A stretch of DNA of 64,000 bases from Porphyrobacter sp. LM 6 (GTDB lineage Bacteria; Pseudomonadota; Alphaproteobacteria; Sphingomonadales; Sphingomonadaceae). The translations under genes were made by a program, and so were the position numbers. The stretch is taken from assembly GCF_001720465.1 (NCBI RefSeq), contig NZ_CP017113.1, positions 2,108,001 to 2,172,000 of the forward strand. The letters run 5' to 3'. Below, in pieces: positions 34,815-44,892 of this stretch; the stretch's first letter is position 1, and the number at the start of each line of letters is the position of its first letter. Below the pieces are notes generated by a model, which was given only the letters and a program-made list of their open reading frames with translations, made no database searches and was not told the origin of the DNA.

Positions 34815-35897
34815 ATGTTCCACGTGGAACATTTTGTCAAAGGACGCGGCGCGCAATCGGGGGCTGTCCCCACCCGCTTCGGCCTCGCCACCCGCGAGGT
34901 CGACGGCGACTGGCGTGATTACGTGCAGATGCTGGATGGCCCGCCGGTCAAACTGCGCACCACCGTGACCGAGGAACTCCCCAAATCGATCCTCACCTTC
35001 AACCAGTCCCCCGATGTCCCCTTCGACCGCTCGATCAACGCCTATCGCGGGTGCGAGCACGGCTGCGTCTACTGCTTCGCGCGCCCTACCCACGCCTATC
35101 ACGATCTTTCGCCGGGACTGGATTTCGAGACAAAGCTGTTCGCCAAGCCAGATGCGGCAATGCTCCTCCGCAAGACACTGGCGAAAAAGGGTTATTCGCC
35201 AAAGCCGATCGCAATGGGCACCAATACCGACCCCTATCAGCCGATCGAGCGCAACTACCGGATCACCCGCCAGATCCTCGAAGTCTGCCTCGAAACGCGC
35301 CACCCCGTCACCATCACCACCAAGTCCGATCGCGTGCTGATGGATGCCGATCTGCTGACGGAACTGGCGCGCGAGAAGCTGGTGGCGGTCTCGATCTCGG
35401 TCACCACGCTCGATCCGGTGCTCTCCGCCAAGTTGGAGCCGCGCTGCGCTGCCCCTGCCAAACGGCTGGTAGCACTGGGAGAACTGGTCGAACTGGGCGT
35501 GCCGGTGCATTGCTCGCTTTCGCCGATCATCCCGGCAATCACAGATGAATTCATAGAAGCCACCATCGCCCGCATCGGCGCGCTGGGCGTGCAGAGCGCC
35601 AACTGGATCCCATTGCGCTTGCCCCACGAAGTCGCGCCGCTGTTCCGCGAATGGCTTGGCGTTCACTACCCCGAGCGCGCCAGCAAGGTGATGGGGATCG
35701 TGCGGGAGATGCGAGGGGGCCGCGACAACGACCCCAACTTCCACAGCCGCTTCAACCCGCAAGGCGTATGGGCCGACCTGATCCGCGCGCGCTTCCGGGT
35801 GGCGTGCAGGAAGGCGGGGATCGGGAAAGCGCGCTTCGAACTGGATTGCTCGCGCTTCCGGGCGCCCGAGGTGGGCGGGCAGTTGCGGTTGCTCTGA
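34815..35897 (+). CDS. PA0069 family radical SAM protein
   Basis: A 360-residue SplB-like radical SAM protein. The cluster-binding motif is CEHGCVYCF near residue 80, within the family signature RGCEHGCVYCFARPTH. The substrate is unknown; family members are widespread in proteobacteria. The start codon lies inside a 22-base perfect palindrome (34813-34834) that contains a parS-like site and encodes MFHVEH. The ribosome-binding site is poor, so a later start is possible. Confidence 0.85.
   Translation: MFHVEHFVKGRGAQSGAVPTRFGLATREVDGDWRDYVQMLDGPPVKLRTTVTEELPKSILTFNQSPDVPFDRSINAYRGCEHGCVYCFARPTHAYHDLSPGLDFETKLFAKPDAAMLLRKTLAKKGYSPKPIAMGTNTDPYQPIERNYRITRQILEVCLETRHPVTITTKSDRVLMDADLLTELAREKLVAVSISVTTLDPVLSAKLEPRCAAPAKRLVALGELVELGVPVHCSLSPIIPAITDEFIEATIARIGALGVQSANWIPLRLPHEVAPLFREWLGVHYPERASKVMGIVREMRGGRDNDPNFHSRFNPQGVWADLIRARFRVACRKAGIGKARFELDCSRFRAPEVGGQLRLL
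34816..34831. other. parS-like centromere site, perfect palindrome
   Basis: TGTTCCACGTGGAACA is a perfect 16-base palindrome, extended to 22 bases at 34813-34834. It differs from the parS consensus TGTTTCACGTGAAACA only by one symmetrical base pair, and to my knowledge equals parS versions used in some other bacteria. It overlaps the first codons of the radical SAM gene. This is the stronger of the two such sites in the window. Confidence 0.65.
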
Positions 35898-35907
35898 GAA
35901 CTCACAC

Positions 35908-35956
35908 CGTCATCCCGGCCCCCGAGCCGGGACCCCGGATCAAGTCCGGGGCGACG
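35908..35956. repeat. double-hairpin palindromic repeat between convergent genes
   Basis: The element runs from CGTC to GACG and holds two hairpins: CCCGGC (35914-35919) with GCCGGG (35926-35931), and CCCCGGA (35933-35939) with TCCGGGG (35945-35951). Very similar GTCATCCCGG...CCGGG...GACGA palindromes are dispersed through many alphaproteobacterial genomes. Placed between two gene ends, it probably also acts as a bidirectional transcription terminator or stabilises mRNA ends. Confidence 0.7.
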
Positions 35957-35968
35957 AAAGGTGGCCTC

Positions 35969-36406
35969 TTACCCGAACCCCTCCCCCGCTTCACCCGGAG
36001 CGAAGCGCACCAGGCGGCTATCGACCAGCGCGGCGGTGCGGTTGACCACGGCGAGTTGGTAATCCGGGTCCTTGATCATCGCAAAGAAGGCGCCCGCGTT
36101 GGGATATTGCGCGATGAAAGCATCGTGCCAGCGCTCACCCTCGGGGCCGGTGACCACGGTTTCAAACTGCCCGCGCCAGATGATCTGGCCGCCGAGCCGC
36201 CGGAAGATTGGGCCGCTGGTTGCACCATATTCCTCATAGGCCCGCCGCCCGCTCCAGCCCTTGCCCGCGTGTTCGTGGCCTTCGGGATACTCCGCCACGT
36301 CGCGGTAGAGCAGCAGGTTGAGCATGTTGATCGGCCTATCACGCGGCAGGTCCTTGAAGGCCTGGAAGTTCGCGGGCGAGGGATCGATATAGGTCTCGCA
36401 GGTCAT
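35969..36406 (-). CDS. DUF1330 family protein
   Basis: The 145-residue protein fits the DUF1330 ferredoxin-like (dimeric alpha/beta barrel) family: INMLNLLLYRDVAEYP early and GERWHDAFIAQYPNAGAFFAMIKDPDY later are its conserved blocks. Function unknown; the fold is used by small monooxygenases and isomerases. ATG at 36406 overlaps the stop of the GNAT gene in ATGA. Confidence 0.75.
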   Translation of the reverse strand: MTCETYIDPSPANFQAFKDLPRDRPINMLNLLLYRDVAEYPEGHEHAGKGWSGRRAYEEYGATSGPIFRRLGGQIIWRGQFETVVTGPEGERWHDAFIAQYPNAGAFFAMIKDPDYQLAVVNRTAALVDSRLVRFAPGEAGEGFG

Positions 36407-36921
36407 TGCTGGGGTTCCTCCTCCCTGAGGTCGCGTTGCATATACACGGTATCGAGCAAGCGCCCGAATTTGCGCCCGACATTGCGCATCCGCCCGGCAT
36501 GGACAAAGCCGCACTTGGCATGGAGCGCGACCGAGGCGGGCTCGCCCCCGCCCACCACCGCGATCATCTGTTCAAATCCGCTCGCGCGCGCGGCCTCGAT
36601 CAGCGCGCTCAGCAACGCCGTCCCGATCCCGCCACCGCGAGCCGCGTGCGACACATAGATGCTGTCCTCGCAGGTATGGGCATAGGCGGCGCGGTCGCGG
36701 AAGCGGGCGGCGTAGGCATAGGCAACCACCCCGCCGTTACGCTCGGCGACCAGAAAGGGGTGCCCGCGCGCGGCGAAGTCGGTGATCTTGGCTTCCCAAG
36801 CCGACGCGCCGGGAGCTTCCATGTCGAAGGTCGCCGTGCCGTTGGCAACGTGCCAGGCATAGATATCGCAAACGGCCTGCGCGTCCGAGACAGCCGCAGG
36901 CCGGATGACGCAATCAGCCAA
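36403..36921 (-). CDS. GNAT family N-acetyltransferase (phosphinothricin-type)
   Basis: A 172-residue acetyltransferase resembling the Pat/YncA group that acetylates amino-acid analogues. Marks are IRPAAVSDAQAVCDIYAWHV at the start, the acetyl-CoA loop GGGIGTALLSALI, and ALHAKCGFVHAGRM. No ATG is available near the N-terminus. TTG at 36921, overlapping the ligase stop by 8 bases, gives the usual start position. Substrate unproven. Confidence 0.8.
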   Translation of the reverse strand: MADCVIRPAAVSDAQAVCDIYAWHVANGTATFDMEAPGASAWEAKITDFAARGHPFLVAERNGGVVAYAYAARFRDRAAYAHTCEDSIYVSHAARGGGIGTALLSALIEAARASGFEQMIAVVGGGEPASVALHAKCGFVHAGRMRNVGRKFGRLLDTVYMQRDLREEEPQQ

Positions 36922-38521
36922 GCTTGTAGTCCGCAAACCGGTCGCGCAGGTCCTTCTTGCTGATCTTGCCCGTCGCAGTGTGCGGGATGTCATCGACGAA
37001 CTCGACCGCATCGGGCAGCCACCACTTGGCGATCAGCGGTTTCAGGTGCTCGATGATGTCCTCGCCGCTCACCTCGGCGCCTGCCTTCTTCACGACGAAC
37101 AAAACAGGGCGTTCGTCCCACTTGGGGTGGTAGATGCCGATGCAGGCGGCTTCGGCCACCGCCGGATGCCCGCAGGCGGCGTTTTCGAGTTCGACCGAGC
37201 TGATCCACTCGCCGCCCGACTTGATCACGTCCTTGGTGCGGTCGGTCAGCTGCAACGTGCCATCCGGGTGGAGGATGCCGACGTCACCGGTGTCGAACCA
37301 GCCATCATTGTTGGTCGCGTCCTTCTCCGCCTTGAAGTAGCGGCGGATCACCCACGGCCCGCGAATCTGGAGCGCGCCCGAAGTCTTCCCGTCGCGCGGC
37401 AGTTCGGTGGTCATGTCGTCGAGATCAACGGTGCGCAGCTGCACACCGAAAATCGGGCGGCCCTGCATCGCGGTCTTCTCGACCTTTTCCTCGAGGGTGA
37501 GCTGGTCCCAATCCCAGGTCGGCCCGCCGACGGTGCCGATCGGTGAAGTTTCGGTCATGCCCCAGGCGTGCTGGACGCGGGTGCCGTTCCTGAGCAGCCG
37601 CTCGATCATGAAGCGCGGGCAGGCCGAACCGCCGATGGTCGCGGCCTTCAGCGGAGGGAGATCGAGCCCGTTCGCATCGCAATACTGGAAGTGGGCGAGC
37701 CACACGGTCGGCACGCCGGCTGAATCGGTCACACCCTCGCGCAGCATCAGATCGTGCAGCACGGCCGGATCATTGACCGCCGAGAACACGAACTTGATCC
37801 CCGCCATCGCGCCCGCATAGGGCAAGCCCCAGCTCGCCGCGTGGAACATCGGCACAACCGGGAGCATGACCGAGGAGCTCGAGAAATTGAACGCCGCCGG
37901 TTGCAGCCCCGCGAGCGCGTGGAGCACGGTCGAGCGGTGTTCGTATTGCACGCCCTTGGGATTGCCGGTGGTGCCGGAGGTGTAGCAGATCATGCAAGGG
38001 TCGGTTTCCGGCCCCATTACCCACTCGAAATCGCCGTCCTGCGCGCCGATCCAGTCCTCGAACGCGGGCGAATGCGCGCCGCTGTCGTAGCAGATGTAAT
38101 GCTCGACCGTCGGCCAGCGATCGCGCATCCGGTCAACGATCGGCTGGAAGGCCGCATCGTAGCACAGCACCCGGTCTTCGGCGTGGTTGACGATATACTC
38201 GAGCTGGTCGTCGAACAGGCGCGGGTTCACGGTGTGCAGCACCCCGCCCATCCCTGCGACGCCATACCAGCTGACGAGGTGACGGGAGTGGTTCATCGCC
38301 AGGCTCGCGACCTTGTCACCCGGCTTGAGACCGAGCGCCTTCAGTGCTTGCGCCATCTTGAGGGCATCGCGGCGGATCCCGGCCCAGTTGGTGCGGGTCT
38401 CGCTGCCATCGGCCCAGCGGCTGACGATCTCGCGCTCCGGCGCTTCGCGCGCGGCGTGATCGATCACGGCGGTCACTCGCATCGTCCAGTCCTGCATTGC
38501 CCCGAGCCTGTTTCCGGCCAT
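36914..38521 (-). CDS. acyl-CoA synthetase (AMP-forming)
   Basis: A 535-residue ANL-superfamily ligase of the medium/long-chain fatty acyl-CoA synthetase group. The P-loop is [12 protein letters not shown], the A5 motif is AWGMTETSP, and the C-terminal hinge and lysine are in [15 protein letters not shown] and [11 protein letters not shown]. It activates a carboxylic acid for beta-oxidation or a related pathway; relatives include 3-methylmercaptopropionyl-CoA ligase DmdB. ATG at 38521 has a strong AGGAGAG site. It heads a three-gene operon with the GNAT and DUF1330 genes. Confidence 0.9.
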   Translation of the reverse strand: MAGNRLGAMQDWTMRVTAVIDHAAREAPEREIVSRWADGSETRTNWAGIRRDALKMAQALKALGLKPGDKVASLAMNHSRHLVSWYGVAGMGGVLHTVNPRLFDDQLEYIVNHAEDRVLCYDAAFQPIVDRMRDRWPTVEHYICYDSGAHSPAFEDWIGAQDGDFEWVMGPETDPCMICYTSGTTGNPKGVQYEHRSTVLHALAGLQPAAFNFSSSSVMLPVVPMFHAASWGLPYAGAMAGIKFVFSAVNDPAVLHDLMLREGVTDSAGVPTVWLAHFQYCDANGLDLPPLKAATIGGSACPRFMIERLLRNGTRVQHAWGMTETSPIGTVGGPTWDWDQLTLEEKVEKTAMQGRPIFGVQLRTVDLDDMTTELPRDGKTSGALQIRGPWVIRRYFKAEKDATNNDGWFDTGDVGILHPDGTLQLTDRTKDVIKSGGEWISSVELENAACGHPAVAEAACIGIYHPKWDERPVLFVVKKAGAEVSGEDIIEHLKPLIAKWWLPDAVEFVDDIPHTATGKISKKDLRDRFADYKLG

Positions 38522-38662
38522 TGCTGTCTCTCTCCTGCAATTGTCGCGCGCAGGTCCCCGCCCGCGCGCGTGATGATGTATCAAGCGCACTTCATGCCTT
38601 CGCCCTTGCCGCTTGGCAATCGCCCGCGAGCAGGTTTCGGATGCGGTCGCAGCGGTGCCTTG

Positions 38663-41600
38663 TCAGGCGACGAGACGCAGGTTGGCGCGCTTCTTGAGCG
38701 GCACCAGCGAAACATTGGCGATCCCCTCGACCGCCGCCAGCCGCTCGGCCAGTTCGCCATTGAGCACGAAGCTGCTGCCAAGGCGCATCCGTGCCTGCCC
38801 ACCGTCAGCCAGCGCAAGTCGGACGATCACCTCGCCAGTGCCGGTCGGACGATCGCCCCGAGCCGTCCCAAGCTCGATCTGGAGTTCGCGCAAGGCCTCG
38901 ACCGAAGTGATATCGGCGCTGAGTTGCATTGCGGTCGCGCCGCTCACCGCTGCCAGCGGACGCGCGCCGCGCACGGTGAGGCGAGGCGGCTCGTCGGGGT
39001 TGGGCGCGTCGAGCTCGACTGTCAGCAGCAGGCATTCGCCGTCCTGCGCCCAGCGCTCGAACTGCGGCACCAGCGCTTCCTCGAAGCAAGCAGCCGAGAA
39101 CTGGCCCGAGGAATCGGAGAAGTCCGCCCGTACGAAGGTGCCGCCCTTGCGGGTGCGCGCCTTGGTGATGCCTTCGACCAGCGCCGCCATCTGTGCCGAT
39201 CCGCGCCCGCCGGGAGGCGCGCCAGCTTCCATCAGGCTCTGATAGGTGCGCGCGCCATTGGCCGAGGCGACATCGCGATATTGCTGCACCGGGTGGGCGG
39301 AGAAGTAGAAGCCGAAGTTCTCGCGCTCCTTCGCCATACGCTCGGTGCGGCTCCACGGCTCGGCCGGTTGCAGACGCAGATCGTCGACCGCCGCATCGTC
39401 GCCGCCGAACAGGCCCGCCTGCCCGCTCGATCTTTCGCGCATCGCCGCATCCGCCACCGCCATCAGCATATCGGCATTGGCGTAAAGCAGGCCGCGGTCC
39501 GGCTCGAGCGCATCAAGCGCGCCCGCACAGATCAGTCCTTCCAGCTGGCGGCGGTTCATCGTGCCCTGCGGCAGCCGCTCGAACAGATCCTTAAGGCTGG
39601 CGAAGGGCCCGCCCGCCGCCCGCTCTGCGACGATCGCGTCCATCGCCTTCTCGCCGACATTGCGGATGCCTGCCAGCGCATAGCGCACCGCATAGCCCGT
39701 GTCGGTCTGCTCGACAGTGAACTCGGCGTGGCTGGCGTTGATATCGGGCGCCAGCACCTCGACGCCCCCGTTGCCGTTCGGATAACGCCGCGCATCATCG
39801 ACGAAGACGCTGAGCTTTTCCGACTGGTGCATGTCGAAGCACATTGAAGCGGCGTAGAATTCTTCCGGATAATGCGCCTTGAGCCACGCGGTCTGGTAAG
39901 CGAGCAGCGCGTAGGCGGCAGCGTGCGATTTGTTGAAGCCATAGCCGGCGAACTTGTCGATCAAGTCGAACAGCTCGTTCGCGCGCTTGGCATCGATGTC
40001 CGAGACCGCCTTGCAGCCTTCGACGAAGCGGCCGCGCTGGGCGTCCATCTCGGCCTGCACCTTCTTGCCCATCGCGCGGCGCAAGAGGTCTGCATCGCCG
40101 AGCGAATACCCGGCAAGCACCTGCGCGGCCTGCATCACCTGTTCCTGATAGACGAAGATGCCGTAGGTTTCCGACAGGATGCCTTCGAGCTTTTCGTGCG
40201 GGTATTCGATCGGCACCACGCCCGCCTTGCGCTGGCCGAACAGCGGGATGTTGTCCATCGGGCCGGGGCGGTAGAGCGAGACGAGCGCGATGATGTCGCC
40301 GAAATTGGTCGGCTTCACCGCCTTCAGCGTGCGCCGCATCCCTTCCGATTCCAGCTGGAACACGCCCACGGTGTTACCCGCCTGCATCAGGCTGTAGACC
40401 GCCGGATCATCGAGCGCCAGCGCGCCCAGATCGATCGTGATGCCGCGCTGTTCGAGCAGATCGACCGCCTTGCGCAGCACCGAGAGGGTCTTGAGGCCGA
40501 GGAAGTCGAACTTCACCAGACCCGAGCTTTCGACATACTTCATGTCGAACTGCGTCACCGGCATGTCCGAGCGCGGATCGCGGTAGAGCGGCACAAGCTG
40601 CGCCAGCGGGCGATCGCCGATCACCACACCCGCCGCGTGGGTGGAGGAATTGCGCGGCAGGCCTTCGAGCTGCATCGCCAGGTCGACGAGGCGCTTCACC
40701 TCGCCATCATTGTCGTATTCACGCCGGAAATCCGCCGCCCCGTTGAGCGCGCGGGGCAGCGGCCACGGGTCGGTCGGGTGGTTGGGCACCATCTTGCACA
40801 GGCGATCCACCTGCCCGTAGCTCATCTGCAAAATGCGTCCGCAATCGCGCAGCACCGCACGCGCCTTGAGCTTGCCGAAGGTGATGATCTGCGCGACGTG
40901 ATCGCTGCCGTATTTGCGCTGCACGTAGCGGATCACCTCGCCGCGCCGCGTTTCGCAGAAGTCGATATCGAAGTCGGGCATCGACACGCGTTCGGGGTTG
41001 AGGAAGCGTTCGAACAGCAGCCCAAGCCGGATCGGATCGAGATCGGTGATGGTGAGCGCCCAGGCCACCGCGGAGCCCGCACCCGAACCACGCCCCGGCC
41101 CCACCGGAATACCCTGATCCTTGGCCCACTTGATGAAGTCGGCCACGATCAGGAAGTAGCCGGGGAAGCCCATCTTCACGATCACGTCGATCTCGAATTC
41201 GAGGCGGTCAAAGTAGACCTTGCGCTCTTCCTCGGTGAGATCGGGATAGGCGGCGAGGCGTTCTTCCAGACCTTTGCGCGAATCCTCCGCCAGCATCCGC
41301 GCTTCGCCCGCCAGGTCACCTGCAAGGCTCGGCAGGATCGGCTTGCGATAGGGCGGCGCAAAGGCGCAGCGCTGAGCGATGACGAGGGTATTGGCGGTCG
41401 CTTCGGGCAGATCGGCGAAGGCCTCGTCCATCATGCTCGCCGATTTGACGAAGGCCTGCGGGTTCGAGCGCGGGCGATCATCGGCCTCGATCTGGGTCGA
41501 ATGGGCGATGCACAGCATGGCGTCATGCGCCTTGTGCATATGCGGTTCGGCGAAGTTGGCAGGGTTGGTCGCCACCAGCGGGAGATCGCGGGCATAGGCG

Positions 41601-42163
41601 AGATCGACCAACGCCTCGTCCGCACGCGCGCAGACCGGATCGCCGTGGCGGGCGAGTTCGACGTAAAGCCGCCCAGGGAACAGCATCTCCAGCCGGTCAG
41701 CCAGCCGCGCCGCGGCATCGTGCTGGCCTTCCGCCAGCAGGCGGGTCAGCCCGCCCTCGCCCGCACCGGTCAGCGCAATCAGCCCATCGGTGCGGCCTTC
41801 AAGCGCGCCCAGCGTGACGTGCGGATCAAGCTCCAGCGGGCGATCAAGGTGCGCCGAGGAGACCAGATGGCACAGGTTGTTATAGCCCGTATCGTCCTGC
41901 GCGAAGAGCGGCAGGTAATCGACCGTCCGCGCCTCGTCACCCCGTGCGACCCCCAGCAAGGCGCCGATGATGGGCTGCACGCCCTCGCTCTTGCACGCAG
42001 CGGCAAAGGCCATGATCCCGTAAAGCCCGTTGCGGTCGCAGATGGCGATCGCGGGAAAGCCGCGTTCCTTGGCGAGCTTGGCAATATCCTTCGGATCGAT
42101 CGCCCCTTCGAGCATCGAATAGGACGACAGCACGCGCAGAGGGACGAACGGGGCGAACGGCAT
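38663..42163 (-). CDS. dnaE: DNA polymerase III alpha subunit
   Basis: The replicative polymerase catalytic subunit. The 1166-residue protein has an N-terminal PHP domain (LRVLSSYSMLEGAI, then CDRNGLYG). The palm acidic residues are in MPDFDIDFCETRRGEV, and the C-terminal half carries the helix-hairpin-helix and OB regions. Length is normal for alphaproteobacterial DnaE1, and it starts like DnaE1 rather than error-prone DnaE2. It appears monocistronic. Confidence 0.96.
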   Translation of the reverse strand: MPFAPFVPLRVLSSYSMLEGAIDPKDIAKLAKERGFPAIAICDRNGLYGIMAFAAACKSEGVQPIIGALLGVARGDEARTVDYLPLFAQDDTGYNNLCHLVSSAHLDRPLELDPHVTLGALEGRTDGLIALTGAGEGGLTRLLAEGQHDAAARLADRLEMLFPGRLYVELARHGDPVCARADEALVDLAYARDLPLVATNPANFAEPHMHKAHDAMLCIAHSTQIEADDRPRSNPQAFVKSASMMDEAFADLPEATANTLVIAQRCAFAPPYRKPILPSLAGDLAGEARMLAEDSRKGLEERLAAYPDLTEEERKVYFDRLEFEIDVIVKMGFPGYFLIVADFIKWAKDQGIPVGPGRGSGAGSAVAWALTITDLDPIRLGLLFERFLNPERVSMPDFDIDFCETRRGEVIRYVQRKYGSDHVAQIITFGKLKARAVLRDCGRILQMSYGQVDRLCKMVPNHPTDPWPLPRALNGAADFRREYDNDGEVKRLVDLAMQLEGLPRNSSTHAAGVVIGDRPLAQLVPLYRDPRSDMPVTQFDMKYVESSGLVKFDFLGLKTLSVLRKAVDLLEQRGITIDLGALALDDPAVYSLMQAGNTVGVFQLESEGMRRTLKAVKPTNFGDIIALVSLYRPGPMDNIPLFGQRKAGVVPIEYPHEKLEGILSETYGIFVYQEQVMQAAQVLAGYSLGDADLLRRAMGKKVQAEMDAQRGRFVEGCKAVSDIDAKRANELFDLIDKFAGYGFNKSHAAAYALLAYQTAWLKAHYPEEFYAASMCFDMHQSEKLSVFVDDARRYPNGNGGVEVLAPDINASHAEFTVEQTDTGYAVRYALAGIRNVGEKAMDAIVAERAAGGPFASLKDLFERLPQGTMNRRQLEGLICAGALDALEPDRGLLYANADMLMAVADAAMRERSSGQAGLFGGDDAAVDDLRLQPAEPWSRTERMAKERENFGFYFSAHPVQQYRDVASANGARTYQSLMEAGAPPGGRGSAQMAALVEGITKARTRKGGTFVRADFSDSSGQFSAACFEEALVPQFERWAQDGECLLLTVELDAPNPDEPPRLTVRGARPLAAVSGATAMQLSADITSVEALRELQIELGTARGDRPTGTGEVIVRLALADGGQARMRLGSSFVLNGELAERLAAVEGIANVSLVPLKKRANLRLVA

Positions 42164-42237
42164 GGCGCATAGTGTAGGAATTTGCGCCGATTCCGGAAGC
42201 GCTCGCCCCGTCTAATTCTCCACAGGGCGGGGATAAA

Positions 42238-42717
42238 TCAGAGCAGCGCTTCGATGTCCTTGGCGATCGCCTCGGGCTTGTCGGTCGGGCCGTAGCGCTT
42301 CACGACATTGCCCTGCCGGTCGATCAGGAACTTGGTGAAGTTCCACTTGATCGAGGTCGAGCCCATCAGGCCCTTGGCTTCCTTTTTCATCCAGTCATAG
42401 AGCGGCGAGGCATTGGCGCCGTTGACGTCGATCTTGGCCATCAGCGGGAAGGTGACGCCAAAGTTGATCTTGCAGAACTGCTCGATCTCGTCGGCATTGC
42501 CGGGTTCCTGCGCGCCGAACTGGTTGCAGGGAAAACCCAGCACTTCAAAGCCCTTGTCCTTGTAATCCTGATAGAGCTTCTCAAGTCCGTCATACTGCGG
42601 AGTGAAGCCGCACTTGCTGGCGGTGTTGACCACCAGCAGCACCGTGCCGAGCTTGTCCTTGAGGTCGAGCGCCTGCCCGCGGTTGGTGGTGACGGTGAAA
42701 TCGGCAATCGTCGTCAT
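42238..42717 (-). CDS. glutathione peroxidase (cysteine type)
   Basis: A 159-residue thiol peroxidase of the GPx family. The peroxidatic Cys36 lies in NTASKCGFTPQY, replacing selenocysteine of animal enzymes; GFPCNQFGAQEPG and KWNFTKFLID are the other family blocks. It reduces hydroperoxides in the cytoplasm, probably with thioredoxin or glutathione. ATG at 42717 is 13 bases after the lolD stop. Confidence 0.93.
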   Translation of the reverse strand: MTTIADFTVTTNRGQALDLKDKLGTVLLVVNTASKCGFTPQYDGLEKLYQDYKDKGFEVLGFPCNQFGAQEPGNADEIEQFCKINFGVTFPLMAKIDVNGANASPLYDWMKKEAKGLMGSTSIKWNFTKFLIDRQGNVVKRYGPTDKPEAIAKDIEALL

Positions 42718-42730
42718 GTCGGTGATCCCC

Positions 42731-43435
42731 TCAAAAAGCTCTGCGTCCAAGTCCTTCGCTCAGCACGCCATCGTGCAGCCGCACCACGCGGTCCATCCGG
42801 GCGGCGAGCCGTTCGTTGTGTGTGGCGACCAGCGCCGCGCTGCCCTCGCCCCGCACCAGCGCGAGGAACTGGCCGAGCACAGTGTCGGAGGTGTGCTCGT
42901 CGAGATTGCCGGTCGGCTCGTCCGCCAGCACCAGCGTCGGCCGGTTGGCAAGCGCGCGGGCAACGGCCACGCGCTGCTGCTCGCCGCCCGAAAGCTGGCT
43001 CGGGCGGTGGGTCAACCGCTCGCCGAGACCGAGGCTGGTGAGCAGGCTGTCGGCGCGCGCCTCGGCCGCCTCGCGATCAACCCCGCGGATCATCTGCGGC
43101 ATCACCACGTTTTCGCGCGCGTTGAAATCGGGCAGCAGGTGGTGGAACTGGTAGACGAAGCCCAGGTGATCGCGCCGCAGCCGGGTGCGCTCGTCCCCCG
43201 CCAGCGCCTCGGCCTGTTCGCCCGCAAGGCTGATCGAACCTTCGAACCCGCCTTCGAGCAGGCCGATCGCCTGAAGCATGGTCGATTTGCCCGAGCCCGA
43301 TGGCCCCAGCAGCGCGACAATCTCGCCCGGCATGATGTCGAGATCGACCCCGCGCAGCACCTCGATGCGCTCTCCGCCCTGTTCAAAGGCGCGCTTGAGC
43401 CCCTTGAGCGAAACAATTGGCGCGCCGCTATTCAT
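42731..43435 (-). CDS. lolD: lipoprotein-releasing ABC transporter ATP-binding protein
   Basis: A 234-residue ABC ATPase that powers release of outer-membrane lipoproteins from the inner membrane. Walker A is GPSGSGKST, the Q-loop is YQFHHLLP, the signature is LSGGEQQR and Walker B is [12 protein letters not shown]. It overlaps the permease gene by 8 bases, which supports the LolD assignment over a MacB-type ATPase. Confidence 0.93.
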   Translation of the reverse strand: MNSGAPIVSLKGLKRAFEQGGERIEVLRGVDLDIMPGEIVALLGPSGSGKSTMLQAIGLLEGGFEGSISLAGEQAEALAGDERTRLRRDHLGFVYQFHHLLPDFNARENVVMPQMIRGVDREAAEARADSLLTSLGLGERLTHRPSQLSGGEQQRVAVARALANRPTLVLADEPTGNLDEHTSDTVLGQFLALVRGEGSAALVATHNERLAARMDRVVRLHDGVLSEGLGRRAF

Positions 43436-44666
43436 AACGTAGCACCTGCACCGGATCGGTATTGGCCGCCTTGAGTGCGGGGTAGAGCGTCGCAAGGAAG
43501 CTCAGCCCCAGCGCGAGCGCGACAATCCCGACCACTTCCCACGGATCTGTCCGCGAAGGCAGCGTCGAGAGGAAGCGCACCTCCGGATCCCAGATTTCCT
43601 GCCCGGTGGTAAAGGCGATGAAGGAGACAATCTGTTCGCGGAAGAACAGGATGATCGAGCCCAGCACCAGCCCGATGGCGGTGCCGATGGCACCCACCGT
43701 ACTGCCCGTCGTGACGAAAATCTTGAGCAAGGACCGCCGGGTCGCGCCCATCGTCCGCATGATCGCGATGTCCCGCGTCTTGGCGCGCACCAGCATCACG
43801 AGGCTCGAAAGGATGTTGAACGCGGCCACCAGCACCATGAAGGACAGCGCGAAGAACATCGCCACGCGCTCGACCTGCAAGGCTTCGAACAGGGCGGAGT
43901 TGATCGTCTTCCAGTCAGAAATCACCGCACGGCCCACCAGCCGGTCGGACACGGGCTTGAGGATTTCGGCAACGCGGTCGGGATCATCGACAGTGACTTC
44001 GATCATCCCGATCGAATCGCCCATCAACAGCAGCGTCTGCGCGTCCTTGATCGGCAGCACCACGAACTTCTGGTCATAGTCGTAGATGCCCACCTCGAAG
44101 ATCGCGCCGACTTCATAACCGACCTGCCGGATCGATGTGCCGAACGGCGTGGCGCGCCCCTGGGGATTGATGATGGTGATGGTGTCGCCGACGCGGATGC
44201 CGAGATTCTCCGCCAGCCGCATCCCGATTGCCACCCGGCCCGATCCGTCGCGCAGGGTGTTGATGTCGCCCAGCACCACCTTGTCGCCGAGCGCGGCGAT
44301 ATCCTTGTCGACCTGACCGCGCAGGAAGATCGCCTCGACCCGGCCGCCATAGCTGGTGAGCAAGGGCTGTTCGATCAGCGGCGAGGCATCGCGCACCTCG
44401 GGCGTGCGCTTGAGATTGGCGAGCACGCTTTCCCAATTATCCAGCCGGCCGCCATAGGCCTGCACGATCGCATGCCCGTTCAATCCGACGATCTTGTCGA
44501 GCAGCTCGGCGCGAAAACCGTTCATCACGCTCATCACCACGACCAGCAACGCGACCGAAAGCGCCACAACGCCGACCGAAATGCCCGCGACAAGCGCGAT
44601 GAACGCCTCCCCCTTGCCGGGCCAGAGGTAGCGTTTGGCGATCATCCATTCGAACGGTGAGAGCAT
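43428..44666 (-). CDS. lolC: lipoprotein-releasing ABC transporter permease (LolC/E)
   Basis: The 412-residue protein has one N-terminal membrane helix, a large periplasmic domain and three C-terminal helices, the FtsX/MacB permease layout. It begins [19 protein letters not shown], typical of LolC/E. Only one permease gene accompanies lolD, so a homodimer is likely, unlike the LolCE heterodimer of E. coli. ATG at 44666 is divergent from purF with about 225 bases between them. Confidence 0.9.
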   Translation of the reverse strand: MLSPFEWMIAKRYLWPGKGEAFIALVAGISVGVVALSVALLVVVMSVMNGFRAELLDKIVGLNGHAIVQAYGGRLDNWESVLANLKRTPEVRDASPLIEQPLLTSYGGRVEAIFLRGQVDKDIAALGDKVVLGDINTLRDGSGRVAIGMRLAENLGIRVGDTITIINPQGRATPFGTSIRQVGYEVGAIFEVGIYDYDQKFVVLPIKDAQTLLLMGDSIGMIEVTVDDPDRVAEILKPVSDRLVGRAVISDWKTINSALFEALQVERVAMFFALSFMVLVAAFNILSSLVMLVRAKTRDIAIMRTMGATRRSLLKIFVTTGSTVGAIGTAIGLVLGSIILFFREQIVSFIAFTTGQEIWDPEVRFLSTLPSRTDPWEVVGIVALALGLSFLATLYPALKAANTDPVQVLRYE

Positions 44667-44892
44667 GAGAGGTGAAGGCTGCCCGTTGTCTGCTGAATGC
44701 TGCCTGTAGAGTGCGGGCGCAAACGCCGCAATCCTGTCGCTGCCTGTGTCCCCCGTCCCCTGCCCCGATCCGCATTGGTTCACGATCAGCAAAAAGGCGG
44801 GCATCGCCCCCACGCTTTCCCTTGTAATTGATCCGTCACATCGCCATTGGGGCGGTGCGCTCCGGCGGCAATCGACACGGACAGGTCTGGTG

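Noticed and set aside
39872..42172. Long open frame on the plus strand opposite dnaE (about 766 codons).
   Set aside because: It is antisense to dnaE in a GC-rich genome, where such frames arise from codon bias; no domain or signal is recognisable.
42164..42237. Hairpin between glutathione peroxidase and dnaE as a terminator.
   Set aside because: Only about five pairs, a long loop and no T-run.
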